DNA from: Chitinophaga nivalis
GTDB lineage: Bacteria; Bacteroidota; Bacteroidia; Chitinophagales; Chitinophagaceae
Length of the DNA stretch: 64,000 nt
Direction: 5' to 3'
Assembly (NCBI RefSeq): GCF_025989125.1
Contig: NZ_JAPDNR010000001.1
Span: forward strand, 4,700,087-4,764,086
The position numbers and the translations under genes are program-made. How positions within the stretch are numbered: position 1 is the stretch's first letter; each line of letters starts with the position of its first letter. This document shows positions 32,876 through 42,538 of this stretch, in pieces. The notes under the pieces are model-generated. The model was not told the origin of the DNA. It ran no database searches and worked only from the letters and a program-made list of their open reading frames with translations.

Positions 32876-33830
32876 AGTACCGGCTGGCGTCGTCCAGTAA
32901 TGCGACTGCAGCGGTATCCAGCTGCAGGGTGACACCCTGGATCAGTTGTTGTAATTGTGTGGTACTGGTAGCACTGGCAATAGGCGCTGCTACTGCTGGC
33001 CGCGTGAGCAGCCATGCCAGGGATACAGCTGCCGGTGTGCTTTTATACTGCGCGGCTACCTGATCCAATGCGGCCAGTATACGGAGCCCGCGTTCATTCA
33101 GGTATTTCAGTACCGTTTCTCCCCGTGCACTGCTTTTACTGATGTCTTCCGCGGAGCGGTATTTACCTGTGAGGAAACCACTGGCCAGCGAGTAATAATT
33201 GATCACGCCCAGTTCATATTGTTCGCAGAGTGGTGCAAACGTTTTTTCATATCTGGCCCGGTCATAAAGATTATATTCCGGCTGGAGGGTTTCGTAACGG
33301 GGATACCCGTTTTGCTCACTGGCCTGTAAGCTTGCCTGTAGGCGTGCTGCACTCATATTGGAGGCGCCAATCACGCGTACCTTACCGGCTTTCACCAGAG
33401 CAGCATACGCTTCCAGGGTTTCTTCCACCGGTGTTTGCTCATCATCATAATGGGTTTGATACAAATCAATGTAATCAGTCTGCAACCGCTTTAAAGAGTC
33501 TTCTACGGCCTTCATAATATAAGGAGCGGTTACATTTTTATCGCCTCCCTGTACCATATTGGAACCTACTTTAGTGGCAATAATAACCTGGTCGCGGTTA
33601 CCACGTTGTTGCAGCCATTTTCCGATAATGGTTTCAGACTCTCCGCCCTGATTGCCAGGTACCCAACGGGAGTAAACATCTGCCGTATCTATCAGATTAA
33701 AACCCGCTGCAACGAATTCATCCAGCAGTGTAAAAGAAGTGGCTTCATTGGCCGACCAGCCAAAAACATTCCCGCCAAAGGCGAGGGGAGCTACCAGCAG
33801 TGCGGATCTTCCCAGTTTCCGTTTTTCCAT
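32874..33830 (-). CDS. Aldo/keto reductase
   Basis: A 318-residue NADPH-dependent TIM-barrel oxidoreductase. It begins MEKRKLGRSALLVAPLAFGG. The catalytic tetrad region is visible: NLIDTADVYSRW with Asp48 and Tyr53, IIATKVG with the lysine, and DLYQTHYDD with the histidine. The C-terminal cofactor part PIASATSTTQLQQLIQGV is also typical. The substrate cannot be told; it resembles the general-stress YajO/YhdN-like group. The start at 33830 matches the family; an ATG at 33866 would add 12 residues. It is divergent from the unknown gene at 33910. Confidence 0.92.
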   Translation of the reverse strand: MEKRKLGRSALLVAPLAFGGNVFGWSANEATSFTLLDEFVAAGFNLIDTADVYSRWVPGNQGGESETIIGKWLQQRGNRDQVIIATKVGSNMVQGGDKNVTAPYIMKAVEDSLKRLQTDYIDLYQTHYDDEQTPVEETLEAYAALVKAGKVRVIGASNMSAARLQASLQASEQNGYPRYETLQPEYNLYDRARYEKTFAPLCEQYELGVINYYSLASGFLTGKYRSAEDISKSSARGETVLKYLNERGLRILAALDQVAAQYKSTPAAVSLAWLLTRPAVAAPIASATSTTQLQQLIQGVTLQLDTAAVALLDDASRY

Positions 33831-33909
33831 ATTAGTTCGTTTATTATAGCTAGAATCGGATAACATCTCAGCTCTAATTTAACTACTTTTGTAATTCATC
33901 CTTTTATTT

Positions 33910-34728
33910 ATGGAAAAGCACGTGCCTGAAATTTCACAAGCAGATTTTATCTGGTTAACCAACACATATGGTAAAGCGGGCGGATACTCGCATATAGACA
34001 CCAAAGAAAGCGTTGTACATGAAATTTTTCCCGATAAAGTATTAATCGGAACCGCCTTTCTCAACTGTGCCTCTTACGAACTTTCTTTCGCAACCCCTGT
34101 ACTGCAGATCAAAAAAAACCGGTTAGATAATTACAAACTGCACGACAAAGCGGTATTGATTCCGGATGATATGAATGAGGAAGATGAAGAAGAACTGGTC
34201 ATGCGCTGGGAAGCCCTGATGCAGGAGCTGCGTTTACTCGAAAAACTACAGGGGCTCAGCAATGCCCGTGATCCGCTGGTACAGTTGTACCTGGATATAT
34301 TTGATGAAGAGGAGGCAGAAATCCAGATCAGCCACTTGCCGGAAATTATTGCGCCCAATGTTATTACCATCTGGGAGGAACTGCAACAGGCATTGGAAGC
34401 AACGGATAACCTGGCTGCTTTTGAATGGCAGGAATTTGCAACAGGCGGTATCGATGCACTGAATGCACTGGCGCCACTGCAGCGTGCAGGAGTTGTACTG
34501 GAGGCGCCTGCACCGGAAGATATAGCCACCTTCCTCGCTGCCGATGATTATGCAAAAGCTGTCCTGGATTTTGTCAATGAGCAACTGGATGCACGCGAGC
34601 TGAAAATAGTAGCGATAGGTATTGTGTTAGACGAATACCAGACTTTTACCTGTTTACAGATGCAGGATTTCCGGCTGGCCAATGCTTTATGGAAGCTGGA
34701 AGAACTCTGTCTGGTTTGTTTCTTCTAG
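33910..34728 (+). CDS. Acidic hypothetical protein
   Basis: A 272-residue acidic cytoplasmic protein of unknown function. The N-terminal 75 residues appear folded alpha/beta (FIWLTNTYGKAGGYSH, VLIGTAFLNCASYELSF). An acidic helix follows (DDMNEEDEEELVMRWEALMQE), then a helical region and a C-terminal alpha/beta segment (ELKIVAIGIVLDEYQTFTCL). No signal peptide, membrane segment or catalytic motif is recognised. It is a single-gene unit; the next hairpin downstream is at 34942. Confidence 0.6.
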   Translation: MEKHVPEISQADFIWLTNTYGKAGGYSHIDTKESVVHEIFPDKVLIGTAFLNCASYELSFATPVLQIKKNRLDNYKLHDKAVLIPDDMNEEDEEELVMRWEALMQELRLLEKLQGLSNARDPLVQLYLDIFDEEEAEIQISHLPEIIAPNVITIWEELQQALEATDNLAAFEWQEFATGGIDALNALAPLQRAGVVLEAPAPEDIATFLAADDYAKAVLDFVNEQLDARELKIVAIGIVLDEYQTFTCLQMQDFRLANALWKLEELCLVCFF

Positions 34729-35349
34729 GCTATTAAAAGTACATATACTGCCCGATCCGGAGGGCATCTCCGATGCTATCATTTGCTGTTATGCGTGTCA
34801 TGAGATAATGTTATCAGTGAAGTGTCTGCAAAAATTGCGCACCCTCAGTGCGGGCTTTCATACGTGTTCGTGCCGGATAGTACGATATTTAAAACAGCTG
34901 ATCAGCTGAATAAGCGTACAAATGACGTATTGATATTAAACAGCCGTCCCGAAGAATCGGGACGGCTTTTCTGCTAACTGTTCCGTCTATATTGATTCCC
35001 TCTGTTCTTATTAAAAAAAGAGAACAAATAACATCCACCTAGTAATCAATAACGGATTTTTACCTGTTGTTCAACTAAAAAATCTTTCTGTTTGGCAATA
35101 GCTACCCGCAGCGCATTTTTTAATGCGGCTGGTTATTGACAGGTATGATATAGTTAAGCTGATTGGCTAATCCGGTCCACCTACCAATGGTGACATAGCG
35201 GGTCAAAAGCAGATGTGTGTGTGATGTATGTGTTTTTTTGGTTTACGAATGTATAACGCCGGCTGTGATCAGTTCAAATAGATGGTCAATCTGTTCGTAC
35301 TGAAAATATAACACGGAACAATTTCAAATTGTTTGAAAAAAAAAGTTTT
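34729..35349. other. 621-bp intergenic region
   Basis: It contains a terminator at 34942 and, at about 35006-35028, a small TGTTCT/AGAACA inverted repeat. No credible gene is present. The left 210 bp between the stop codon at 34728 and the terminator could be a long 3' untranslated region. Confidence 0.5.
34942..34970 (+). terminator. Terminator
   Basis: A perfect 10-bp stem, AGCCGTCCCG (34942-34951) with CGGGACGGCT (34958-34967), then T-run. It lies 213 bp after the nearest upstream plus-strand gene. Confidence 0.85.
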
Positions 35350-35994
35350 TTAGAAATTGAACAATTCCCGGATGCCGAGAGCCAGCATTTGTACGCCGAT
35401 AACGGCCAGGATGAGTCCCATCATTTTAGTGATGACCATCATTACATTAGGTCCGATCACTTTTACGATGCGTTCTCCGGCAATGAAAAGGAGGTAGGTG
35501 ATATAACAGATAGCGCCATACATGCACATTACAATGGCGAGGTGTGTAAGGTCTTTGGCGGCCGCGTAACTCATGGAAGTGGTAATCGTGCCGGGGCCTG
35601 CCAGCAGCGGCATCGCAAGGGGCGTGATCGCTACGCTGATACCCTGATCGGCTTTTACAGGCTGGTCGCCCAGTTTGGCAGATTCTACTTTATCCTGTTT
35701 GCCGCGCACCATTTCATATCCGATTAAAAATACGAGGATACCGCCGGTAACGCGCAGTGCGGCCAGCGTGATACCAAATACATGGAAGATCAGTTTGCCG
35801 GCTACGCTGAAAACGAGGATGATACAAAAGGCTATCAGCACTGATTTGGTGGCAATATTCCGCTTGGCTTTCTTATCCATGTTGGAGGTGAGCTCCATAA
35901 AAACAGGGATAGCAGAAATAGGATTTACAATCGCGAGTAAACCCATGAACACTGTGGTAGCGAATGCAATGTAGTTATCGAATAATGCCATCAT
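35350..35994 (-). CDS. MarC family (UPF0056) inner-membrane protein
   Basis: A 214-residue protein with six predicted helices. The family signature is clear: LLAIVNPISAIPVFMELTSN near the N-terminus, ALRVTGGILVFLIGYEMVRGK in the middle and AITPLAMPLLAGPGTITTSM (about 120-140). MarC-family proteins were once tied to multiple antibiotic resistance, but that link has been withdrawn, and their role is unknown. Met2 is an equally good start. It is 40 bp downstream of the TRIC gene on the same strand and probably co-transcribed. Confidence 0.9.
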   Translation of the reverse strand: MMALFDNYIAFATTVFMGLLAIVNPISAIPVFMELTSNMDKKAKRNIATKSVLIAFCIILVFSVAGKLIFHVFGITLAALRVTGGILVFLIGYEMVRGKQDKVESAKLGDQPVKADQGISVAITPLAMPLLAGPGTITTSMSYAAAKDLTHLAIVMCMYGAICYITYLLFIAGERIVKVIGPNVMMVITKMMGLILAVIGVQMLALGIRELFNF

Positions 35995-36034
35995 ATAAGC
36001 AATATAGCAAATTTTATTTAGGGAAAAAATATCA

Positions 36035-36646
36035 TCAGGCCTTTAATCTGGGGAATTGCCAGTTATAGCGCAGACTCAGTAACCGGATCGTTACTATAAC
36101 GGCAACGGTTACACTTAGAATGATATCACGGGGGATATTGGTGTGTATGCCAATCAGGTAAAGAACGCCACCGGCAATCGAGGCAACGGCATATATCTCC
36201 CGGGTAAACAGAATGGGGTGTTCGCCGGTGATAACATCTCTTAAAAGGCCGCCAAAAGTACCGGTAATAACACCCAGTAACAGGCACACAGGCATGGGAA
36301 ACCCGCCGGCTACTCCTTTGTTGATACCGGTAATGGTAAACAACCCCAGGCCTATGGCATCAAAGGTGTTCAGCCAACGGTTCAGTTTTTTTACGTAGGA
36401 AAAAAAGAGTGCTGTAATGATAGCAGCGATAATAATGGCGATATTACTGCGTTCATCTGTTATCCAGGCTACCGGAGTAGCACCGGTCAGCAGGTCGCGT
36501 ATAGTACCTCCGCCCACGGACGTAATAAAGGCCAGGGCCAGTAACCCGATAACATCGTATGATTTATTGATTGCTGCGGTTGCTCCCGAAATGGCAAATG
36601 CAAATATGCCGAGTAATTCCAATACCTGTATAAAGGTGAGTTGCAT
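36035..36646 (-). CDS. Trimeric intracellular cation channel (UPF0126/TRIC) family protein
   Basis: A 203-residue membrane protein with seven predicted helices formed from two repeats, each with a glycine-rich kink and an Arg-Asp: ITSVGGGTIRDLLTGATPV and ITGTFGGLLRDVITGEHPIL. This matches prokaryotic TRIC channels (YadS/YicG), homotrimeric potassium-permeable channels. The physiological role in bacteria is uncertain. It sits upstream of marC in a probable two-gene unit. Confidence 0.9.
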   Translation of the reverse strand: MQLTFIQVLELLGIFAFAISGATAAINKSYDVIGLLALAFITSVGGGTIRDLLTGATPVAWITDERSNIAIIIAAIITALFFSYVKKLNRWLNTFDAIGLGLFTITGINKGVAGGFPMPVCLLLGVITGTFGGLLRDVITGEHPILFTREIYAVASIAGGVLYLIGIHTNIPRDIILSVTVAVIVTIRLLSLRYNWQFPRLKA

Positions 36647-36718
36647 TGCCCTTCTCTTATTTGCGGGCTAAGATAAGGATACTTTATATTTCAGCTACAA
36701 AAAATTTATGTAAAATGC

Positions 36719-36976
36719 TTAATCTTCATAGGCATCTTCACCACGGAGGGTACGCTCTATCTGATTACGCAGTGCGTGGCTGAATCCTTCCAGTTCTATT
36801 TTGGGATGATGATCGAGGTGGATCCGGAACCGGCCTGCTTCCTGGGCTACCAGATCATAGATGTCTTCCAGTAATGCATACAACAGTTTTTTGGTACGTT
36901 CGGCCAGCTGGGCTAAATAAGTATCTTCAAAATGAATAAACTCACGGTTTTTGTAGGATAAGGTGATTTCTATCAT
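36719..36976 (-). CDS. Small hypothetical protein
   Basis: An 85-residue protein starting MIEITLSYKNREFIHFEDT. It is mostly helical with an N-terminal strand pair and a charged C-terminus (RNQIERTLRGEDAYED). No recognised family. An ATG 25 codons upstream would add a segment rich in aromatic residues that does not look coding. It is on the same strand as the TRIC and marC genes, 72 bp upstream of TRIC, so possibly the first gene of that unit. Confidence 0.55.
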   Translation of the reverse strand: MIEITLSYKNREFIHFEDTYLAQLAERTKKLLYALLEDIYDLVAQEAGRFRIHLDHHPKIELEGFSHALRNQIERTLRGEDAYED

Positions 36977-37259
36977 AACAAATGGCTTTTCTGCAGGATA
37001 ATTTTTAAAAAAATAGGGCTGGAAGGTATAAGCTAACCAGCTGATTCTCATTAAATAAATGTTATTTATCGCATAAAATTAGAAAAAAAGAACAGATTCC
37101 CTCTTTTTCATTTTATATTTTTTATCCACATTTCATGCCGGAAAATAAAGGGGCTTTCGGCGCTGCTGGCGAACCGTTCACCCTATCTCGCTGCCATTCT
37201 CCCCGGGAGGGTTTTTTTCTTTTGATTTTTTAGCTACCATTGCAGGATATACTAAACCA

Positions 37260-39437
37260 ATGAAGAAAATTACGCTATTAATGGTATGGGTGGCCTGCAG
37301 CTGCCTCACATTGCAGGCGCAACCCGGCAAAGGTATCAGATGGAGCCGGGATGGCCAATCCGTATTAAAAGCAGTACCGGAAGGGATTACCGCCTATCCG
37401 TTGTCCGGAAAACAGGCAGAGGTAAAGATACCGGCCGCCCGCTATACCCCCGATGGTGCTACACGGCCATTGAAAATAAAAGACTTTTATTTTTCAGCAG
37501 ATGAAAAGAAAGTATTGTTATATACCAATACCAGAAAGGTATGGCGTTATGAAACCCGGGGCGATTACTGGGTGCTGGATGTAGCCAGCGGTAAACTGAA
37601 ACAGCTGGGAAAAGGTAAACCCGAAGCCTCCCTGATGTTTGCTAAATTATCGCCGGATGGCCGTAAAGCCGCTTATGTAAGCGAACATAATATTTATGTG
37701 GAAGACCTGGAAACAGGCGCCATCAAAGCGCTTACCACGGATGGTACCCGCCGTTTCATCAATGGTACCTTCGATTGGGCCTATGAAGAAGAATTTGGCT
37801 GCCGCGATGGATTCCGCTGGAGCCCTGATGGGAACAGCATCGCCTACTGGCAGATTGATGCTACCAAAATCAGGGACTTCCTGATGATCAATAACACGGA
37901 CTCTATCTATTCCTTCAATGTACCGGTAGAATATCCAGTGGCAGGGGAGCGCCCTTCTGCCTGTCGTGTAGGCGTGGCAGATATACAGTCTGCTAAAACA
38001 ACCTGGTTGCAGGTTCCCGGAGATCAGCAACAACATTATATTCCCCGTATGGAATGGATCCCCGGAAAAAATGAACTGATCATTCAGCAGCTGAACCGTA
38101 AACAGAACCATAGCAAAGTAATGATCTGTGATGCCGCTAACGGTAAGGCCCGTACGTTATATGAAGAAAGTGACAGTGCCTGGATTGATGTAAAGTCCCG
38201 TTGGGATGATGACAACATTGCCGGCTGGGATTTTATCCGCAATGGTAAATCCTTCATCTGGGTGAGCGAACAGGATGGATGGCGTCATCTGTATAATATT
38301 ACCCTTGATGGTAAAGCTACCCTGCTGACACCTGGCAACTATGATGTGATCAGCATCGCCAAGATTGATGAAGCCAATAACGTGATCTATTTTCTGGCAT
38401 CACCGCAGAATCCTACCCAGCAATACCTGTACCGGGTACCGCTGAGTGGTGGTAAGGCTGAACGTATTACCCCGGCAGATGAAGCCGGTACACATGACTA
38501 TAAGATTTCTCCTTATGGCGCGTGGGCGGTACATGAGTTCTCCAACGCAGCTACCTACCCTGTGTCGGAAAACCTGCAGCTGCCGGCACATGTAAGCAGC
38601 ACCGGTGAAGTAAAGGCAGCCCTGAAAAAATCAGCGGCCAATAAAGACCGGGTAGAATATTTTGAAGTAACAACGGAAGACGGTATCTCCCTCAATGGTT
38701 GGATGCGTAAGCCGGCAAACTTTGATCCGGCCAAAAAATATCCGATTGTATTTTATGTGTATGGCGAGCCTGGTTCTGCGACAACACTTGACATGGTGAT
38801 GGCGGGTCGCAACTTCCTGTACAAAGGCGACATGGCACAGGATGGCTATGTATACGTATCTATGGATAACCGTGGTACGCCGCTGCCGAGAGGCCGGAAC
38901 TGGCGTAAATCTGTGTACCGGAAAGTAGGTGTACTGAATGCCCGTGATCAGGCGATGGGTGCAAAAGCGCTGATGAAAAAATACAGCTTTATAGATCCTG
39001 CCCGTACGGCAGTATGGGGATGGAGTGGAGGTGGTTCCATGACACTGAACCTGATGTTCCAGTATCCGGAAATCTATAAAACCGGTATTGCCATTGCAGC
39101 CGTAGGTAACCAGCTTACTTATGATAATATCTACCAGGAACGTTATATGGGGCTGCCGGAAGAAAACCGGGAAGACTTTGTAAAAGGGTCTCCCATTACC
39201 TATGCGGGTAACCTGCAGGGTAATCTGTTATATATCCATGGTACCGGTGATGATAACGTGCATTATCAGAATGCGGAAATGTTGTTGAATGAACTGATCA
39301 AATACAACAAGCAATTCCAGTTTATGGCTTATCCCAACCGGACACACGGTATTTCAGAGGGCGAAGGTACCTACGAACATTTATCTACCTTATATACGAA
39401 TTATCTCCAGACGCATTGCGCACCCGGAGGAAGATAG
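37260..39437 (+). CDS. S9B dipeptidyl peptidase IV-like prolyl peptidase
   Basis: A 725-residue secreted or periplasmic enzyme. It has a signal peptide (residues 1-20, ending LTLQAQ), a DPP-IV-type N-terminal beta-propeller (about 25-480) and an alpha/beta-hydrolase domain. The double-glutamate substrate-docking motif DWAYEEEFGCRDGFRWSPDG is present. The catalytic triad is Ser589 (WGWSGGGS), Asp664 (HGTGDDNVH) and His696 (NRTHGI). It removes X-Pro dipeptides from the N-terminus of peptides, a common step in Bacteroidota peptide utilisation. It is a single-gene unit with its own terminator. Confidence 0.93.
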   Translation: MKKITLLMVWVACSCLTLQAQPGKGIRWSRDGQSVLKAVPEGITAYPLSGKQAEVKIPAARYTPDGATRPLKIKDFYFSADEKKVLLYTNTRKVWRYETRGDYWVLDVASGKLKQLGKGKPEASLMFAKLSPDGRKAAYVSEHNIYVEDLETGAIKALTTDGTRRFINGTFDWAYEEEFGCRDGFRWSPDGNSIAYWQIDATKIRDFLMINNTDSIYSFNVPVEYPVAGERPSACRVGVADIQSAKTTWLQVPGDQQQHYIPRMEWIPGKNELIIQQLNRKQNHSKVMICDAANGKARTLYEESDSAWIDVKSRWDDDNIAGWDFIRNGKSFIWVSEQDGWRHLYNITLDGKATLLTPGNYDVISIAKIDEANNVIYFLASPQNPTQQYLYRVPLSGGKAERITPADEAGTHDYKISPYGAWAVHEFSNAATYPVSENLQLPAHVSSTGEVKAALKKSAANKDRVEYFEVTTEDGISLNGWMRKPANFDPAKKYPIVFYVYGEPGSATTLDMVMAGRNFLYKGDMAQDGYVYVSMDNRGTPLPRGRNWRKSVYRKVGVLNARDQAMGAKALMKKYSFIDPARTAVWGWSGGGSMTLNLMFQYPEIYKTGIAIAAVGNQLTYDNIYQERYMGLPEENREDFVKGSPITYAGNLQGNLLYIHGTGDDNVHYQNAEMLLNELIKYNKQFQFMAYPNRTHGISEGEGTYEHLSTLYTNYLQTHCAPGGR

Positions 39438-39461
39438 TATACAAGATAAAGTATAACAGGG

Positions 39462-39510
39462 TTGTCCCTTAGTTATTAGCTGCTCCTGGCAACTAATAGC
39501 TAAGGGACAA
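39462..39510. terminator. Bidirectional terminator after the DPP-IV-like gene
   Basis: The 18-nt arms 39462-39479 and 39493-39510 (TTGTCCCTTAG... and ...CTAAGGGACAA) pair with one mismatch. It is placed between the convergent DPP-IV and ohrR genes. Confidence 0.85.
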
Positions 39511-39535
39511 TTTCTTTGGAGTATGGTTACATCAA

Positions 39536-39961
39536 TTAATCAAGATGACGTTTCAGAATAGGTGCGATCAGGTTTTTGATGCCCTTTACTTCGTCATTGG
39601 TAAGTTCCAGACTACGCTGCATATGCTGTGGTATGTCAGCGGCAGCTTGTTTTAGCTGTGCTCCTTGCTCCGTCAGATAAATGTTTACAATCCTCTCGTC
39701 TTCCTTGCTGCGAACACGTTTGATTAGTTTCTTCGCTTCCAGCCTTTTCAGCAGTGGGGTGAGGGTGCCCGAGTCCAGCATCAGTAGTTGTCCCAGTGCT
39801 TTTACGGATAATGCCTGGTGTTCCCATAAGGATAGCATCACCAGGTATTGCGGGTAGGTAAGATCCAATTCACCCAACAGTGGCTGATAGTGAGCCGTAA
39901 CCAGCCGGGAGAGCGCATAAACAGGAAAGCAAAGTTGATTCGATAGCTTTAGTTGTTTCAA
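39536..39961 (-). CDS. ohrR: MarR family peroxide-sensing repressor OhrR
   Basis: The 141-residue winged-helix protein has the OhrR-type N-terminus KLSNQLCFPVYALSRL with the conserved sensor cysteine (Cys11). The recognition helix is LLMLDSGTLTPLLKRLEAKKLI, and the wing is RSKEDERIVNIYLT. OhrR represses ohr and is released when organic hydroperoxides oxidise the cysteine. It lies 116 bp downstream of ohr on the same strand. A 24-bp perfect dyad upstream of ohr (40528) is the expected target. Confidence 0.9.
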   Translation of the reverse strand: MKQLKLSNQLCFPVYALSRLVTAHYQPLLGELDLTYPQYLVMLSLWEHQALSVKALGQLLMLDSGTLTPLLKRLEAKKLIKRVRSKEDERIVNIYLTEQGAQLKQAAADIPQHMQRSLELTNDEVKGIKNLIAPILKRHLD

Positions 39962-40077
39962 TGTAAAGATTTTAACAACGCGAAATTAAGCTAATGTTTC
40001 CAGTAAAATTTCTGTTGCTATGGTATACGCAGCCGGGCATTGGGTAGAAATAATACACCGGCTGCGGAAAGAGGTCA

Positions 40078-40503
40078 TTATAATACCGTCAGTTCCACTG
40101 GAATATTGCCGCGGGTTGCATTCGAGTACGGACATACCTGATGTGCTTTTTCCACCAGCTCCAGGGCCTGTTGGCGATCGATATCCGGTATGCTGACTTC
40201 CAGTTTCACGGCCAGTCCAAAACCGCCTTCCGGTGTTTTTCCCAGACTCACCTCCGCAGTAACGGCTGTGGTGCCTGTTTTTATTTGCTGGGTGCGGATG
40301 ACCAGATTCAGGGCACTATCAAAGCAGGCTGCATAACCAGCTGCAAATAATTGTTCCGGATTGGTATAGGTATCACTACTGCCGCCTAAGGCTTTAGGCA
40401 TGCGTACTTCCAGGTTCAATACGCCGTCATCGGTTTTTACCTGTCCGTTTCTGCCACCGGTAGCTGTTGCCCGGGCAGTGTATAATGTTGCTATGTTCGT
40501 CAT
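40078..40503 (-). CDS. ohr: Organic hydroperoxide resistance protein Ohr
   Basis: A 141-residue OsmC/Ohr thiol peroxidase that reduces organic hydroperoxides. Both redox cysteines are present: Cys60 in NPEQLFAAGYAACFDSAL and Cys124 in AHQVCPYSNATRGNI. The catalytic arginine is expected in the N-terminal region; RATATGGRNGQVKTDDGVL is intact. It is followed by ohrR. The upstream dyad and the neighbouring regulator indicate peroxide-inducible expression. Confidence 0.96.
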   Translation of the reverse strand: MTNIATLYTARATATGGRNGQVKTDDGVLNLEVRMPKALGGSSDTYTNPEQLFAAGYAACFDSALNLVIRTQQIKTGTTAVTAEVSLGKTPEGGFGLAVKLEVSIPDIDRQQALELVEKAHQVCPYSNATRGNIPVELTVL

Positions 40504-40527
40504 AATATATTATTTAAGGTTTTGTAA

Positions 40528-40551
40528 AATTAAATTGCACACAATTTAATT
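40528..40551. promoter_or_regulatory. OhrR operator candidate upstream of ohr
   Basis: A perfect inverted repeat, AATTAAATTG (40528-40537) and CAATTTAATT (40542-40551), has a 4-bp centre and ends 24 bp before the ohr start. OhrR sites in other bacteria are AT-rich palindromes with CAATT/AATTG-type half-sites, so the fit is good. Confidence 0.75.
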
Positions 40552-40773
40552 CCAAATTTATTTTTGAAATAAACGTTGTTGATCAGCTGGCCGGTATGGG
40601 TAGGGGTATTCTGGTAGCAGCGGCTTGCAGCATAACAAGGCCCGCCGCCTTCTTTAAGGTAAAGGTGCGTAGGTAGGCTGATACATCATTACAGTTGCTA
40701 AAACAGGTGCGAAGGAGGGAGAAGCCTCTTCCGGAGACTGCGTGGCAGTGCTTCGGAAGAGGATCGGTGTTAG

Positions 40774-42309
40774 TTATCGGGTGGATAACGGAAAGTTATA
40801 CGGCATCCAGCCGGGTAAGGGGGCGAGTTCCTGCTTTACGGCAGTACTGATGGGAATACCCCAGGTTTCAAAGAAAGGAGCGAGGTTGCGGCCGGTGATC
40901 GTGGAAAAGGTTTTGGCCCACAGATCTCTTTTCTGTTCATCTGTTTTGGCGTAGTTGCCTTCCGGGTCCCGGATAGCCAGCTCCTGGCATTTGCGGAAAA
41001 AGGTTTTGAAACTTTCCCAGCCAAAACCTTCCTGTAATTGCCGGAACAGGATCAGACCGAGGAAGGGGTCATTTTGCCACGTGTCGTAGTTGGCGCCTGC
41101 CTTAAAATATTTCTCCATGAGTTGCCGGGTATCATGCGCACTGATGCCGGTATGTGCACCTTCCCGGCTGCCCAGGAACCGGTCGAACATATAGAGGGAG
41201 AAGAAATTACAGCTCACCTCCGTAGTGCCGCCAAATACCCAGTCGAGGTTTTGCATGTTATGCCCGATTTCATGAAAGAAGCCCCAGTTAGCGCCTCCTG
41301 CAGAAGGAATCAGCAGTTTGGCCGGATCGGCTATGATATCTGCGGATACCATACCAACAGAGGGTGCGTGATGGATCATGATCGGATAACCACTATGCAT
41401 GTAACCACCACCCAGGTGTTCGTCGATAACAAGACGTTGCGGGCGATAGGCTGGCTGTGGTAACTGGGCCAGTTCCATTTCTCCGCCGGCAATCAGGTTC
41501 CATAAATGGAGAATGGAGTCCGGCTGGTGTACCCGTTGCAGAATAGAGTCCGGGAGTGTCAGAATAATATTGTTGGTAGCCAGTTCGCCCCAGGGTGCCT
41601 TGTTTTGCCGGAGCTGTTCCTGCCATTCCACGAGGCTGGTTTTTCCTGCTTCAAACAACGGTGCGGGTACAGCGCCACTGATGGTAATATCGCCCTGCCA
41701 CGCCGTGCCGGTGGGGCTGGCGCAGATGTAAACCAGGCCGCCGAAAGGCGAAGCAATAGTGGTTTTGGTATTTGTTAGTTCGTCTTTCCGGACGATGCGG
41801 GGCATGCGGCGCCAGTTTTCAGTGGCGGCTACCCATTCGCCCAGATTGTCGGTATGACAGCCGATCTGTACCCGGATGGATTTATGCAGCAGCCCCGTAG
41901 GTAGCTGTACGGTGATCGCCGCGCCGGGTGCGGCATACAGGCCGGTGCTATACAGGTTGTCTTCGAGTGGGGAGCCATATTCCATGCGCGATAAAATACG
42001 CTGTAATGTATCGCTGACAGGTTGATGTTGCAGCGCAATGGTGCGGGTGACCGCCACTGCACCAGGTTTTACGGCACCCGGGAAAATAGCTGCAGCCGGA
42101 TGGGGCAGTACCTGTTTGGGCTGCTTGTTGCTTAACTGCTTTTCACTCCATTGCAGGATGAGTTTACGTAAGCTGTCTTCTTTTACAGATAGTGGTTGCG
42201 CTGGACTGATGATTACTTTTTCCGGCCGTACCTGTTTATAGGCATCCTGTGCATAAGCGCCGGTAGCCGCCATCAATAGCATGACGGGGAGTACATAACT
42301 TTTTTTCAT
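40774..42309 (-). CDS. Secreted M60 family metallopeptidase
   Basis: The 511-residue protein has a signal peptide (MKKSYVLPVMLLMAATGAYAQ). The M60/enhancin zinc motif HEIGH is at His346-His350, with a downstream glutamate (about Glu364, GGTTEVSCN), fitting HExxHx(8,28)E. An N-terminal domain (PHPAAAIFPGAV...) and a C-terminal region with FFETWGIPIS complete the family architecture. M60 enzymes cleave mucin-type O-glycoproteins in several bacteria. Here the substrate is unknown, and no carbohydrate-binding module is seen. It is divergent from the PARG operon. Confidence 0.88.
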   Translation of the reverse strand: MKKSYVLPVMLLMAATGAYAQDAYKQVRPEKVIISPAQPLSVKEDSLRKLILQWSEKQLSNKQPKQVLPHPAAAIFPGAVKPGAVAVTRTIALQHQPVSDTLQRILSRMEYGSPLEDNLYSTGLYAAPGAAITVQLPTGLLHKSIRVQIGCHTDNLGEWVAATENWRRMPRIVRKDELTNTKTTIASPFGGLVYICASPTGTAWQGDITISGAVPAPLFEAGKTSLVEWQEQLRQNKAPWGELATNNIILTLPDSILQRVHQPDSILHLWNLIAGGEMELAQLPQPAYRPQRLVIDEHLGGGYMHSGYPIMIHHAPSVGMVSADIIADPAKLLIPSAGGANWGFFHEIGHNMQNLDWVFGGTTEVSCNFFSLYMFDRFLGSREGAHTGISAHDTRQLMEKYFKAGANYDTWQNDPFLGLILFRQLQEGFGWESFKTFFRKCQELAIRDPEGNYAKTDEQKRDLWAKTFSTITGRNLAPFFETWGIPISTAVKQELAPLPGWMPYNFPLSTR

Positions 42310-42429
42310 TGTTCGTGGTTAGGTGACACGGTAAGATAAGTGTTCTGTTCTATAATGATAACGGGAAAGGATGAACGGTTTTTTTATGACTTTCTGATGA
42401 AAAATTATGTGGGTAATTAAAAAATGCTT

Positions 42430-42449
42430 TACTTTGCGTCATATTGACG
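42430..42449 (+). promoter_or_regulatory. Candidate promoter and dyad upstream of the PARG-NADAR-KptA operon
   Basis: TTACTTTG (42429-42436), one mismatch from TAnnTTTG, is directly followed by the dyad CGTCA-TAT-TGACG (42437-42449). A repressor bound there would cover the transcription start. The -33 element is weak. Confidence 0.4.
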
Positions 42450-42538
42450 TGAACAAATTTTAAATCCTTTCATCACCAACCGGCCTTGTTTACCCTCGCC
42501 AGCAAATGCCGTAACAACTGATGATCAAAACAACAGCA

